From Sphingobacteriales bacterium (GTDB lineage Bacteria > Bacteroidota > Bacteroidia > Chitinophagales > Chitinophagaceae), in the NCBI GenBank assembly GCA_023251235.1, contig JAHEZE010000014.1, positions 1 through 44,145 of the forward strand: a stretch of 44,145 nucleotides of DNA, given 5' to 3'. The stretch's first letter is position 1; every line of letters starts with the position of its first letter. Shown here piece by piece: positions 26,793-35,619 of this stretch. The translations under genes were made by a program, and so were the position numbers. Below the pieces are notes generated by a model. It saw only the letters and a program-made list of their open reading frames with translations. It ran no database searches and was not told where the DNA came from.

Positions 26793-27719
26793 TTATTTTT
26801 TCAATGATTTGATGTAAACGATCAGCTGATCGATCTCTTCATTGCTGACTGTCAAAACCGGCATCAGGACCTTTTCAAATCCTTTGGTGATTTTTTTCTG
26901 TGGTTCAAGAACGGATTCTTTAATGTATTCTTCATTCACTATTACATCTGAAGTATTTCCATCGGCAATTACCGTTTCTTTTTTACCAAATAATCCATTC
27001 CAGGCCGGAGCCAGTAGTGTGGTGCCATCAGTTTTATGGCAGGTTACACACCCTTTCAAAGTATAAAGTTGTTCCCCGGCTGACATCATTTCCGCTTCTG
27101 TTTTGGGCACTCCGGCATTTGCCGAATCTTTTTTAAATACTGTGGGAGCTTTCAATTTGTCATATCCATATTTAACTAAATCCGCATCTGATTCAATCAC
27201 CACTATTTTTCCTATCATAGTATGATGGCCGATGCCGCAGAATTCATTACAGATAATTTTAAATTCACCGCTACTGGTAGGTTTAAAATGAAGTACATAA
27301 TCATAGCCGGGGTAAATCTGGAAATTCATATTGACAGGCTGAAGAGAAAAGCCATGCATCAGATCTTTGGATGAAATGTGAATATTGTACTGTTCATCTT
27401 TTTTCAGAATCAGCACAGGTGACCAGCGCCACATTTCACCCATCACCAGCACATCACTGTTCGGTTCAGGCTTTACTACCGGCACCCCGTTATCCACTCC
27501 CATCATATTCTTTTTGAGATAGGCCTCAGCCATTTTAGCGTATTCTTTTGGCGATGTGCGGTAGGTGACATTAGATGGATTTTGTTTTCCATACACGTGC
27601 CACATAATCATCCATACAAAAAGCATAATGCAAAGCAATAGTGATATCACCATCCACATTCTTTCATCTTTAGCCACCGGTTTGTGATACCAGCCCTGGA
27701 CAGGTGTTAGTAAACTCAT
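26793..27719 (-). CDS. Heme-copper reductase subunit II with CuA and fused cytochrome c
   Basis: A 308-residue electron-entry subunit. One N-terminal helix (about 21-41) anchors a cupredoxin domain with a complete CuA site: His122, Cys157, Glu159, Cys161, His165, Met168 (MHGFSL and CNEFCGIGHHTM). A C-terminal cytochrome c domain follows (C224-V-T-C-H228 in LKGCVTCHKT, axial Met in EKVLMPVLTV). This caa3-like layout means electrons come from a soluble cytochrome c or cupredoxin through heme c to CuA and then to subunit I. It follows the small subunit gene by 26 bp. Confidence 0.93.
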   Translation of the reverse strand: MSLLTPVQGWYHKPVAKDERMWMVISLLLCIMLFVWMIMWHVYGKQNPSNVTYRTSPKEYAKMAEAYLKKNMMGVDNGVPVVKPEPNSDVLVMGEMWRWSPVLILKKDEQYNIHISSKDLMHGFSLQPVNMNFQIYPGYDYVLHFKPTSSGEFKIICNEFCGIGHHTMIGKIVVIESDADLVKYGYDKLKAPTVFKKDSANAGVPKTEAEMMSAGEQLYTLKGCVTCHKTDGTTLLAPAWNGLFGKKETVIADGNTSDVIVNEEYIKESVLEPQKKITKGFEKVLMPVLTVSNEEIDQLIVYIKSLKK

Positions 27720-27745
27720 AACAAAAATTTTAAGTGAAGAATGAA

Positions 27746-27931
27746 TTATTTAAGGATCTGATCTTTCAGATCGCCGGGAAACTGGGGCAGGTTGGATAAT
27801 TCCATTACTCCCCAAATGAGATAAAAGATGGCGTAAATAGTAACGCCGATAAAGAGGAGCAACATGTAATCATCCATAATCATTTTCCAGAAAGGAGTTT
27901 TTTCATTCTCCTCGTTGATGTTATTTTCCAT
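27746..27931 (-). CDS. Small single-helix subunit of the heme-copper enzyme
   Basis: A 61-residue protein with one transmembrane helix (YMLLLFIGVTIYAIFYLIWGV) and hydrophilic ends. I use the ATG at 27931 (MENNINEENEKTPFWKM); an in-frame ATG at 27994 would add a Cys-containing hydrophilic leader. As the gene directly before subunit II it is probably an accessory subunit comparable to the small IIa subunit of ba3 oxidases. A good -7 element TAAATTTG (27975 to 27968) lies upstream but without an FNR-type box at the usual distance, so it may be cotranscribed with the regulator gene 138 bp upstream. Confidence 0.72.
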   Translation of the reverse strand: MENNINEENEKTPFWKMIMDDYMLLLFIGVTIYAIFYLIWGVMELSNLPQFPGDLKDQILK

Positions 27932-28068
27932 GTTGTTTTGGTTTGAAGTGAAACAATGCTCGCAGGCCAAATTTACCTGCTGTGATTGCTGCATTTCTTT
28001 GTCATACAGCTGTTAATTCTTTAAAAAGTATGTTTTCGTAAAAAAGACAGGGAGGTATGAAATGAAAC

Positions 28069-28779
28069 TTATAGAGATTGATCAGCGGAGGTAACTGCTT
28101 CTAGTTTTTGAATATCCAGTAATTTGAAATGCTTTGCCCTGAAATTAATCAGTTTTTCATTTTTAAAATCTGTAAGAACTTTTGAAACCTGTTCTTTTGT
28201 AGTAACGGTAAGATCGGCTATTTCCTGTCTTGTTAAATGAATATGTATGCCGTTGGGTTGTAATTTGTATTTATATACTTCTGCAATATGCAATAATATA
28301 CCGGCAATTTTTTCTCTGACAGTTTTATGCACCAGGTGAAGGGTTCTCATTTCGATATTTTTCATTTCTCCGAGGTAGGCTTTTATAATTTCTTTGCGGA
28401 AGTCGGGGCAGTTTTCCATCAGGAATTGGAAATGATGAGTGGCAAGGAAACAAACCTGTGAATTTTCAACTGCCACAACAGAAACCGGGTACTGGTTAAT
28501 GCTTTCGGTAATCCGATGTCCAATAATATCACCTTCTTTTGCCAACCGCATGATTAACGGCCTGTTCTTTTTACCATTCAGCTCAATTTTTATTACACCT
28601 GATTTTACAAAAGCTACATTCAATGCCTCTTTTCCTTCATTGAAAATTTTTTCGCCCCGTTTAATTTGCCTAAAAATTTTTTTATCAGTAATTTCTTTTA
28701 ATACATGACTGCTGCAGTTATTTAAAACAGAGCAACCCCTTGCCCTGCAGGTGAGGCAGGATGGATTTGAATAGGTCAT
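28069..28779 (-). CDS. FNR-like CRP-family regulator with N-terminal cysteine cluster
   Basis: A 236-residue transcription factor. Four cysteines at the N-terminus (Cys8, Cys11, Cys16, Cys22) resemble the iron-sulfur cluster region of FNR, so O2 or NO sensing is plausible. A cyclic-nucleotide-type effector domain follows (about 30-145), then a helical dimerisation region and a winged helix (LTRQEIADLTVTTKEQVSKV). The recognition helix has E-Q-V-S-K, close to the E-x-x-S-R of FNR, fitting half-sites with a TGA core. Its own promoter carries such a site, and it stands at the head of the heme-copper cluster. It is the leading candidate for the regulator of the TGA-N6-TCA regulon. Confidence 0.9.
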   Translation of the reverse strand: MTYSNPSCLTCRARGCSVLNNCSSHVLKEITDKKIFRQIKRGEKIFNEGKEALNVAFVKSGVIKIELNGKKNRPLIMRLAKEGDIIGHRITESINQYPVSVVAVENSQVCFLATHHFQFLMENCPDFRKEIIKAYLGEMKNIEMRTLHLVHKTVREKIAGILLHIAEVYKYKLQPNGIHIHLTRQEIADLTVTTKEQVSKVLTDFKNEKLINFRAKHFKLLDIQKLEAVTSADQSL

Positions 28780-28879
28780 ACAGCAATTGTTTATCCTTTT
28801 AAGAAATACGGAAAAGCATTTTTTAATAAAAAAACTTTCCGTTGTATTTTCTTAAGGGTAAAATTTCAGTTTAACATTG

Positions 28880-28922
28880 CAAAGACAAATGATTTTCGGG
28901 AATACCCGGATGATTTTAGTCA
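28880..28922 (-). promoter_or_regulatory. FNR/CRP-type class II promoter of the FNR-like gene
   Basis: Perfect palindrome TGATTTTAGTCA at 28911-28922 (centre 28916.5) and a minus-strand -7-like element TGTCTTTG (28887 to 28880), 36.5 bp apart. A degenerate half-copy TGATTTTCGGGA lies 21 bp closer. The leader to the ATG at 28779 is about 97 bases, the longest of the set. Confidence 0.75.
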
Positions 28923-28966
28923 GTTTTGCTCTCCATTGAGGAAGCAATGCTCAAGGTCTACAGCAA

Positions 28967-28991
28967 AGTTGCCCCCATTTTGGGGGCAACT
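28967..28991 (-). terminator. Hairpin closing the nos operon
   Basis: Perfect 11-bp stem (28967-28977 with 28981-28991, GTTGCCCCC / GGGGGCAAC core) with a 3-nt loop, 5 bp after the nosY stop. Only a short T tract follows on the minus strand, so termination may be partial, but the stem insulates the next promoter. Confidence 0.7.
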
Positions 28992-28995
28992 GGTT

Positions 28996-29763
28996 TTATA
29001 AATCCTTCTTTTTAAAAATTCGTAATGCCCCCCAAAGCGGCAGGATGATCCAGAGAAACATGATACCGACAGTAAACAGAATACCCGAGCCACTGCCGAA
29101 GAAATCTTTGTACAAAGCGCCGGTATATCCCATCAGTGCACTTACATCCATTTTCAGCATTATTGAAATTCGGCCAAGATCAATCGGGTTTAAAGCGGTT
29201 AAGACCAATGTTAATTTTTCAAGGGGGTAATCGCTGAAGGTGAAAAGAATTAATAAAATCAATCCATCATAGATTAAGGCAAAATAGAACCATAACAGCA
29301 ATGCAAAGCCAATGCCTCTTGCTTTATCTCTTGCGATCACGGAAGTTAGGAATGCCAATGATGTAAATACTAATGTCAATGCCCCCCCCGTAAATAAAAA
29401 TGAAAAACCAATGGCGTCTGGTGAATACACAAGAATAGGTATACCCACACCGATAAGAAAACTGCTTAATAAAGAAACGCTGACTCCGGCATATTCGCTT
29501 AAAAGTATTTTCCTCCGGCTCATTGGCTGGGAAAGCATTAATTCGATAAACTCATACGAATTATAATAGTGAATGGTGGTGAAGATCATGCTGATCATCG
29601 GGACTACTATAAGGATAATAGTCAACAGACTCATAATTGCCTTACTGCTGTTTTCTTCCATATTAAATAAACTGAAAGAAACGAGAAACAAAAAGAGAGT
29701 ATAGGCAAGAATTATTTTGCTTCTTACAATATCGTAGAGAACGTATTTTGATAGTTTTAACAT
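28996..29763 (-). CDS. nosY: NosY, ABC transporter permease of N2O reductase maturation
   Basis: A 255-residue protein with about six transmembrane helices and the ABC-2 type fold of NosY (SYEFIELMLSQPMSRRKIL, ARDKARGIGFALLLWFYFAL). Together with NosF and NosD it forms the complex needed to assemble the CuZ site of NosZ. It is the last gene of the nos operon, 36 bp after nosF, and is followed by a strong hairpin. Confidence 0.92.
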   Translation of the reverse strand: MLKLSKYVLYDIVRSKIILAYTLFLFLVSFSLFNMEENSSKAIMSLLTIILIVVPMISMIFTTIHYYNSYEFIELMLSQPMSRRKILLSEYAGVSVSLLSSFLIGVGIPILVYSPDAIGFSFLFTGGALTLVFTSLAFLTSVIARDKARGIGFALLLWFYFALIYDGLILLILFTFSDYPLEKLTLVLTALNPIDLGRISIMLKMDVSALMGYTGALYKDFFGSGSGILFTVGIMFLWIILPLWGALRIFKKKDL

Positions 29764-29799
29764 AAGCCTTATTGAAACCTCTTTTCAGAGAGTGGTTTA

Positions 29800-30567
29800 T
29801 TAATAAATATTTCCTTCTTTATTTATTTCAAACATTTTATCAATCCATTCGTTACTGAATTTTTCTCCTTTCATAATTCTTGCGATCGCTTTTCCCAGTT
29901 TTAGTTCGCCGGTTTCTTCCCGAAGTGATTCTATTTCTTTAAAAAACTGAAGTTTCCCTTCCTGCATATATATAATATGAGTGGTCAATTCATCAAGATC
30001 ACTAAGTATGTGGGAGGTGATCAGGATGAGTTTCTTCTTCATTTTTTCTTTAATAATTTTTTCTTTTAATATTTCCGAGGCAAGCGGATCAAGGCCAGCG
30101 GTTGGTTCATCCAGGATCAATACTTCGGGGCTGAATAGAAATGACAGGGCAGCGCTGACTTTTTGCCTTGTTCCGCCAGAGAGGGTACGCATTGGTTTAT
30201 CAGCAATCTCCCCAAGTTTAAATTGATGATATAGTTCTTCGTCCAGTTTTTCAGCAGGAACATTGCGTATATTCTTCAGCATTTTAAAAAGCTGCCCTAC
30301 TTTCATATTGTCAGGATAGCGGCCAATTTGCGGCATATAACCAATTTGGGAGCGGTAAGAAGGATCACCATTAATAAGTTCATTATTGAAATATATTTTT
30401 CCAGAATCCGCTTTTACCATTCCAAGAATACATTTTATGAGTGTGGTTTTACCGGAACCATTGGGCCCGATTAAAGAAACTACCTGGCCTTTTTCAAATA
30501 AAGCATTTATCTCAATTAATGCCTGCAGCTTTTTAAATCGTTTGTTTATGTTTTCAATCCGGATCAT
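29800..30567 (-). CDS. nosF: NosF, ABC transporter ATPase of N2O reductase maturation
   Basis: A 255-residue ABC ATPase: Walker A GPNGSGKTTL at about 35-44, Q-loop YMPQIG, signature LSGGTRQKVS, Walker B VLILDEPTAGLDP and switch His in LITSHILSDLDE. It powers the NosDFY complex. It overlaps the nosD stop by 4 bp, indicating translational coupling, and is followed by nosY. Confidence 0.95.
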   Translation of the reverse strand: MIRIENINKRFKKLQALIEINALFEKGQVVSLIGPNGSGKTTLIKCILGMVKADSGKIYFNNELINGDPSYRSQIGYMPQIGRYPDNMKVGQLFKMLKNIRNVPAEKLDEELYHQFKLGEIADKPMRTLSGGTRQKVSAALSFLFSPEVLILDEPTAGLDPLASEILKEKIIKEKMKKKLILITSHILSDLDELTTHIIYMQEGKLQFFKEIESLREETGELKLGKAIARIMKGEKFSNEWIDKMFEINKEGNIY

Positions 30568-31799
30568 AATTTGTTAGGCTTTAGCATAGGTTTATCATCA
30601 ATTAAATTTTCTGGTGTAAGGCTGGGAATTGCTTTTTCAGCCTTATCTAATAAAGAAACCATAAAACTTCTGAGCAGGATGAGAGCATTCGGATTTTCTT
30701 CCACTATCATTGAATACATACTGACAGGATGATAAGGAACATCCCCGATTCCATCTTTATTCCTGTCATAGCCTTCATATTTATCCCAATAGTTGTTATA
30801 GAATTTGTTTAGCATCATGGTACCATTAGTAGAAATTTCAAAACTGTTACCATAAAAATTGTTCTGGTAAAAATTATTGTCATCGCAACTTGCCTGTACT
30901 TTAATGGCCCATCCATTTTCTTTAAAAATGTTTTGAGATATCTCAATCCGGCTGCTTCCTTCCATGTGAATTCCCACTGAGTTTTTAAGAAAAGAATTGT
31001 GTTGAATACGGCTGTCACTTATATCTTTTAAAAGTATGCCATAAGAAGAGGCTCCCCAATTCTGTTCAAAAGTGTTTCGTTCCATTGTTACGTTATGAGA
31101 ATACATGACGGCTACGCCGGCTCCATTATCATTGAATGTATTATCGAAATAGGAATTGTAATGGGAAAACATGAAATGAATTCCATAACGTATATTTTTT
31201 GTGCTGTAATTATTCCGGATCATGGACTCGGTTACAAATTCAAAATATATACCATCGCGGTGACCGGAAATGCGGTTATTTTCAATAAGGGCATGATTAC
31301 ATTTCCAGAGATGGATACCATTTCCTGTAGTTTGCTCCATAGCAGGAGAACCGGTTATTGTATTGTTACGGATAGTAACATAGGAGGAATTGGAAAAATG
31401 AATACCAAAATAAGCATTGATTACCTTGTTATTTTCAACAAAAATATTTTTCGCATCAATTACTTTTACAGAAGCATAATCGTTCATGGCTGACGATCCG
31501 CTATTTTGAAACTGGAAACCTTTGATGGTAATATCAGAGCCACTGACTGTAAATATTTCATATTTATTTTCACCATCAAGAATTGGGAAGTTCTGACCTG
31601 CCAGGGTAAGTGATTTATTAATTACAATATTTCCTTCTTTATAAATACCGGGAAGAACCAGAATGCTGTCTTTATTCTTAGCAATTTCCACTGCTTTACG
31701 AATTGTAGTAATCGATTGATTTTTTCCAACTACAATTGTTTTAGCAAAGGTGGGTATACAGTAAATAATCGTTGGTAATATTAAAATGAGCCGTAGCAT
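30564..31799 (-). CDS. nosD: NosD, periplasmic copper-site maturation protein
   Basis: A 411-residue exported right-handed beta-helix protein (signal peptide about 1-19). Parallel-beta-helix repeats with N-N-x-I/F steps run from about residue 60 to 330 (FVENNKVINAYFGIHFSNSS, HALIENNRISGHRDGIYFEF, NVTMERNTFEQNWGASSYGI), after the NosD/CASH entry AVEIAKNKDSILVLPGIYKE. NosD accepts copper from NosL and passes it to NosZ in concert with NosFY. The C-terminal end contains the conserved NYWDKYEGYDRNKDGIGDVP segment. It starts 4 bp after the nosL stop. Confidence 0.95.
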   Translation of the reverse strand: MLRLILILPTIIYCIPTFAKTIVVGKNQSITTIRKAVEIAKNKDSILVLPGIYKEGNIVINKSLTLAGQNFPILDGENKYEIFTVSGSDITIKGFQFQNSGSSAMNDYASVKVIDAKNIFVENNKVINAYFGIHFSNSSYVTIRNNTITGSPAMEQTTGNGIHLWKCNHALIENNRISGHRDGIYFEFVTESMIRNNYSTKNIRYGIHFMFSHYNSYFDNTFNDNGAGVAVMYSHNVTMERNTFEQNWGASSYGILLKDISDSRIQHNSFLKNSVGIHMEGSSRIEISQNIFKENGWAIKVQASCDDNNFYQNNFYGNSFEISTNGTMMLNKFYNNYWDKYEGYDRNKDGIGDVPYHPVSMYSMIVEENPNALILLRSFMVSLLDKAEKAIPSLTPENLIDDKPMLKPNKL

Positions 31800-31803
31800 T
31801 TTT

Positions 31804-32241
31804 CTATTCTATCTTATTATAAAGTTCGTTCCAATTCAGTTCTTTTCCGGGTTTATCTGCCAGGAATTTATCTGCTGCATCTTTAGATGAAAAAGCTGCT
31901 GCATTAAAATTCATTGGACTACGGATGGCGTCACTAGCCGCAAAAATTGCTTTATTTACATTGATAAAATCATTTTGCTTTTCAAAATTGATGACTGCGG
32001 TTTGTGCAATATCTTTTTGTTCCAGCAAGCCGGACTTTAAGTAGCGTACCATACAACCTACATCATCAAATTTATAATTTTTACCTTTTTTTGTAACCAG
32101 TTCACCACCGAATTTCGGATCGATAATTCCCATTTTACAGTTATAACAAATATCAGTTCCATATTTAAATGGCTCAACTTGTGTTGAACAGGAAGCAAAC
32201 ACCAGCAATGAAATTAGAGCAGTAATCATGGCAGTTTTCAT
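31804..32241 (-). CDS. nosL: NosL, copper chaperone lipoprotein
   Basis: A 145-residue lipoprotein (lipobox LVFASC, Cys18) with the NosL copper site region TDICYNCKMGIIDPKFGGEL and FDDVGCMVRYLKSG. NosL binds Cu(I) and hands it to NosD for assembly of the CuZ centre. It overlaps the preceding membrane protein gene by 4 bp. Confidence 0.95.
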   Translation of the reverse strand: MKTAMITALISLLVFASCSTQVEPFKYGTDICYNCKMGIIDPKFGGELVTKKGKNYKFDDVGCMVRYLKSGLLEQKDIAQTAVINFEKQNDFINVNKAIFAASDAIRSPMNFNAAAFSSKDAADKFLADKPGKELNWNELYNKIE

Positions 32242-32825
32242 TTTAATTTCATTTTATGTGAACGATACCATCCATGCAACCAAACCAGGAAAGCAATTGT
32301 AGCAGCGCCTATTACAATCCATCCACCAATGTCAGGAAAAGAATAGGCATCAAAATTCAGCAATCGTTTATGACCAAACATTGGAGGTTGGTAAGAGAGG
32401 CCAGGTACTTTAATCGGGGCTGTTGGATCAAGATCGTGTCCATATTCATAACCCCAGCGATAAAAATCAAACATGGCAAATGCACCACCAAAAGCGGTAA
32501 AAACAAGATACCAGAATAAAACTTTTCTGTTACCGATTACAGATACGGCAAGACCAAGAATGATATAGAATCCTACTATATAGGTGAGGAAAGAAAATTC
32601 AGGAAACATTGCCACATTAATTTTCCTCATGCCTATATAATGATTCAAGCCGTTGATAATATCTACCTGGCCTTTTATATCATTCAACCATATTTTCATA
32701 GTTAAACCTTCGGGATATTGAGGAGCAAAAAGATCAATTCTCCAGATAGGCGTGAAGTAAGTAAGGATTAATGATAGAGAGATAATTGCTATAATGATCC
32801 GGGAAGAAGTACTTAATTTGTTCAT
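32238..32825 (-). CDS. Four-helix membrane protein of the nos operon (NosB-like position)
   Basis: A 195-residue inner-membrane protein with about four helices (about 9-27, 78-97, 103-120, 166-186) and a periplasmic loop containing MFGHKRLLNFDAYSFPDIGG. It lies between nosZ/fasciclin and nosL and overlaps nosL by 4 bp. In clade II clusters of other phyla a membrane protein called NosB occupies a comparable place, but I cannot show homology; the proteins may be analogous. It probably helps electron delivery to, or maturation of, NosZ. A terminator-like hairpin precedes it. Confidence 0.75.
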   Translation of the reverse strand: MNKLSTSSRIIIAIISLSLILTYFTPIWRIDLFAPQYPEGLTMKIWLNDIKGQVDIINGLNHYIGMRKINVAMFPEFSFLTYIVGFYIILGLAVSVIGNRKVLFWYLVFTAFGGAFAMFDFYRWGYEYGHDLDPTAPIKVPGLSYQPPMFGHKRLLNFDAYSFPDIGGWIVIGAATIAFLVWLHGWYRSHKMKLK

Positions 32826-32836
32826 GGTTTTCGTTT

Positions 32837-32869
32837 AAAAAAGAGGCCGGAATAAATTCGAAGCCGGCC
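32837..32869 (-). terminator. Terminator/attenuator inside the nos operon
   Basis: Stem GGCCGG / CCGGCC (32845-32850 with 32864-32869), 13-nt loop, followed on the minus strand by TCTTTTTT. It sits between the fasciclin gene and the membrane protein gene, so it likely lowers expression of the maturation genes relative to nosZ. Confidence 0.72.
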
Positions 32870-32899
32870 CACATCAGTTATTAAAAATTTCTTCAGAAA

Positions 32900-33463
32900 T
32901 TACTGTTTTTTGGCTGGTGGTAACAATACGGCATCTACTACATAAATAATCCCATTGGATGCTGGAATGGTGGCTATAACATTTGCAGAACCATTCACCA
33001 TTACTTTACCATCTTTTATACTTAAAGTTATATCATCAAGGTTGACCATATTTATTTTCTGGCCATCCTGCATATTTTCAGTTTTATATACTCCGACAGC
33101 TACATGATATTCCAGTATATTCCGGAGATCTGCTTTTTTATCATCTTTCATTAAGCCTTCTACAGTGCCTGCCGGCAATTTATTAAAAGCATCATTTGTT
33201 GGTGCAAAAACAGTAAACGGACCTGCGTTAGCTAAAACTTTTACATAGTCTGCTTGTGTTAATGCCGCAACAAGAGTGGTATGATCTTTTGATCCAACTG
33301 CAATTTTTACAACATCTTTTTGTGACACATCATCTTTAACTGCTTCCTGACCGGCTGTAGCAGTTGCTTCGGGGGTTTCAGTTTTAGCGGGTTCAGTATT
33401 GCTGTTGCATGCAACAAATACAAGTACAAGAACAGCAGGTAATATGTTTAATATCTTTTTCAT
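32900..33463 (-). CDS. Fasciclin-domain lipoprotein
   Basis: A 187-residue lipoprotein. I start at the ATG at 33463, directly before the signal MKKILNILPAVLVLVFVAC; an in-frame ATG at 33493 would fall in the upstream hairpin. One fasciclin (FAS1) domain covers about residues 55-185: DHTTLVAALTQADYVKVLAN, GPFTVFAPTNDAFNKLP, and IPASNGIIYVVDAVLLPP. FAS1 domains mediate adhesion or protein-protein contact. Its position directly after nosZ suggests a structural or scaffolding role for the surface-anchored N2O reductase, but no such function is proven. Confidence 0.9.
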   Translation of the reverse strand: MKKILNILPAVLVLVFVACNSNTEPAKTETPEATATAGQEAVKDDVSQKDVVKIAVGSKDHTTLVAALTQADYVKVLANAGPFTVFAPTNDAFNKLPAGTVEGLMKDDKKADLRNILEYHVAVGVYKTENMQDGQKINMVNLDDITLSIKDGKVMVNGSANVIATIPASNGIIYVVDAVLLPPAKKQ

Positions 33464-33486
33464 AATTATTTTTTTTAAGTATAGAT

Positions 33487-33516
33487 AAACCACTCCCTTA
33501 AAAGAGGGAGCGGTTT
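33487..33516. repeat. Intercistronic hairpin after nosZ
   Basis: Stem AAACC-A-CTCCCT (33487-33498) with AGGGAG-C-GGTTT (33505-33516), one internal mismatch, 6-nt loop, 7 bp after the nosZ stop. No long T tract on the minus strand. Probably protects the nosZ mRNA end or gives partial termination. Confidence 0.6.
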
Positions 33517-33523
33517 ATGAAAA

Positions 33524-35524
33524 CTATTTTTTATCTGTTGTGGTTGTAACTGCAGGAGCTGTTTTACCGGTACTAAATGATATCGGAACATTAGAACCGG
33601 CAGCGCTTACTCTTATATACCCCTGCATTTCCTGGTGCAATGCAGAACAGAAATCAGTACAATATATTGGATATACACCCGGCTTTTCAGGTTTCCATGC
33701 CAGTGTTTGAGTTTCACCTGGCATAATGAGTAGTTCAGCATTATTTGCTCCTTTTACTGCAAAGCCGTGTGGCACATCCCAATCCTGTTCAAGATTAGTT
33801 ACATGGAAATAAACCATATCACCCATTTTTACACCTTCTATATTGTCTGGGGTAAAATGGGATCTGATTGCTGTCATGTAAACATGTATTTCATTTCCTT
33901 TGCGCTCTACCCTGGCAAACTTATCTCCAAGTGCTGCATAAGGATTTTTATTTTCTTCTATCTTATAAATTTTCTGACTGTTTTTCATAATCAAAGAAGC
34001 TGGTATTGCCTCCGCATAGTGTGGTTCGCCAATGGTGGGGAAGTCAAGAATCAATTTCATCTTGTCACCGCTGATATCATACAATTGTGCACTTTGAGCC
34101 AGCTCGGGACCTGTAGGCAGGTAACGGTCTTTGGTTATTTTATTGTAAGCAATAAGATACTTACCCCATGGTTTTCTTGTTGGGCCTCCCGGAACACTCA
34201 GATGGCCTACGGAATAATAAGTTGGCACACGGTCTACCACCTCCAAAGATTTTACATTCCATTTTACAACTTCAGAAGATACAAAGAAAGAAGTATAGGC
34301 AAATCCATTATCATCAAATTCAGTATGCAAAGGTCCGAGGCCCGGCTTCTTAACTTCACCATGAAGAACTGCATCATATTTCAATACTGGGATACCTTCA
34401 TAGTCTCCTTCATAATTTTTAGCAGCAATGGCGGCCTGAATTTTTGTAAATGAGAATACAGGAATTACGGCTGCCAGCTTACCGCTTCCTACAATATATT
34501 CACCAGTAGGATCTGTATCGCAACCATGTGGAGATTTTGGACAAGGCATAAAATAAACCATGTCGGGACAATCTTTTGGATCCAGCATCATCACCTGATT
34601 TTCGATGGCAGAAGATGCCATCTGTTTTTGTTCATCATAAATATTATGCGCATATTTTACTGACTGCAATTTCCCTTTTCCCGCTTTTGCATATTCTTCT
34701 GCTTTTTTCCAGTTTACACAAAGAATAAAATCTTTATCTTTTTGAGTAGAGTTAACTTCAAGAAGCGTATTGGCTCTTTCTGAATTATAACAGCTAAAAA
34801 ACATCCAGCCATGTGATTTTCCTTTGCCAGCCCGGGCAAGATCAAAATTTACACCCGGTAATAAAATCTGGAATGCAATATTCATGTTTCCTGAAGTTTT
34901 ATCAACACCAATAAAACTTACGGTACCATGGAAATTTTGTTTATAAGTATTGATTGGAACATCTCCATTACTATTATCCATTGGGATACTAAAACGGGTA
35001 CCGGCTACTACGTACTCAGAATTTTCTGTAATAAAAGGAGAGGAGTGGTTACCTGCGCTGTTGGGAATTTCAATAATTTCTGCTGTGCGGAAAGTTTTTA
35101 AATCTATCCGGGCAATACGCGGAGTATTGTTTCCATTTCCAAAAACCCAGCGGCCATCCTGGATGCCATCAGTTTCAGATAATGCTATATGGTGCAGATC
35201 ATCCCAGGGAACGAAACCATGTGAAGTATTCAGCATTGCTTTTGTTTCCTCACTATATCCATATCCTTTTTCAGGATCTACAGAAAAAACGGGAATGACA
35301 CGAAACAAACGACCGGATGGAATTCCATACACTGACATTTGCCCGCTAAAACCTCCGGATACAAAGTTGTAAAATTCATCATACTTGCCGGGGGCTACAT
35401 ACACTTTTGATGCGGCATCACCACTAACCGCTGATTGAGCTCCTTTTGGTTTACAACTTTGCAGCCAGGTAAAAGTGGAGGCTGTCAAAGCAACCAGCAG
35501 GAATGTTTTGAATAAAGATTTCAT
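33524..35524 (-). CDS. nosZ: Nitrous oxide reductase, clade II, lipoprotein type
   Basis: A 666-residue enzyme reducing N2O to N2. The N-terminus is a Sec lipoprotein signal (TFTWLQSC, Cys24) rather than the Tat signal of clade I, which marks clade II. The beta-propeller bears the His-rich CuZ segments (WDDLHHIALSETDG, NHSSPFITE, SPHGCDTDPTGEYIVG, GPLHTEFDDNGFAY, GEPHYAEAIPASL). The C-terminal cupredoxin has a full CuA site, Cys622, Cys626, His630, Met633 in CTDFCSALHQEMQGYI. Length is normal. It follows a cytochrome c lipoprotein gene, its likely electron donor, by 95 bp with no FNR-type box between, so it is transcribed from the shared promoter at 36146-36188. Confidence 0.98.
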   Translation of the reverse strand: MKSLFKTFLLVALTASTFTWLQSCKPKGAQSAVSGDAASKVYVAPGKYDEFYNFVSGGFSGQMSVYGIPSGRLFRVIPVFSVDPEKGYGYSEETKAMLNTSHGFVPWDDLHHIALSETDGIQDGRWVFGNGNNTPRIARIDLKTFRTAEIIEIPNSAGNHSSPFITENSEYVVAGTRFSIPMDNSNGDVPINTYKQNFHGTVSFIGVDKTSGNMNIAFQILLPGVNFDLARAGKGKSHGWMFFSCYNSERANTLLEVNSTQKDKDFILCVNWKKAEEYAKAGKGKLQSVKYAHNIYDEQKQMASSAIENQVMMLDPKDCPDMVYFMPCPKSPHGCDTDPTGEYIVGSGKLAAVIPVFSFTKIQAAIAAKNYEGDYEGIPVLKYDAVLHGEVKKPGLGPLHTEFDDNGFAYTSFFVSSEVVKWNVKSLEVVDRVPTYYSVGHLSVPGGPTRKPWGKYLIAYNKITKDRYLPTGPELAQSAQLYDISGDKMKLILDFPTIGEPHYAEAIPASLIMKNSQKIYKIEENKNPYAALGDKFARVERKGNEIHVYMTAIRSHFTPDNIEGVKMGDMVYFHVTNLEQDWDVPHGFAVKGANNAELLIMPGETQTLAWKPEKPGVYPIYCTDFCSALHQEMQGYIRVSAAGSNVPISFSTGKTAPAVTTTTDKK

Positions 35525-35619
35525 GTTACTTGTTTTAGCGTTAAAAATTAATTTTCGACTGTTGTGTTTATCCTATCGTTGTAATCGTTTGTATGGGTAT
35601 TGCAGTATTGGAGCTGACA

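Noticed and set aside
27968-27975. Perfect TAAATTTG -7 element before the heme-copper small subunit
   Set aside because: No FNR-type palindrome lies at 27999-28010, where the rule predicts it; I therefore did not count it as a ninth member, though it may be an ordinary promoter.
33767-34453. 228-codon plus-strand ORF within nosZ
   Set aside because: It is antisense to conserved nosZ coding sequence, with no recognisable domain.
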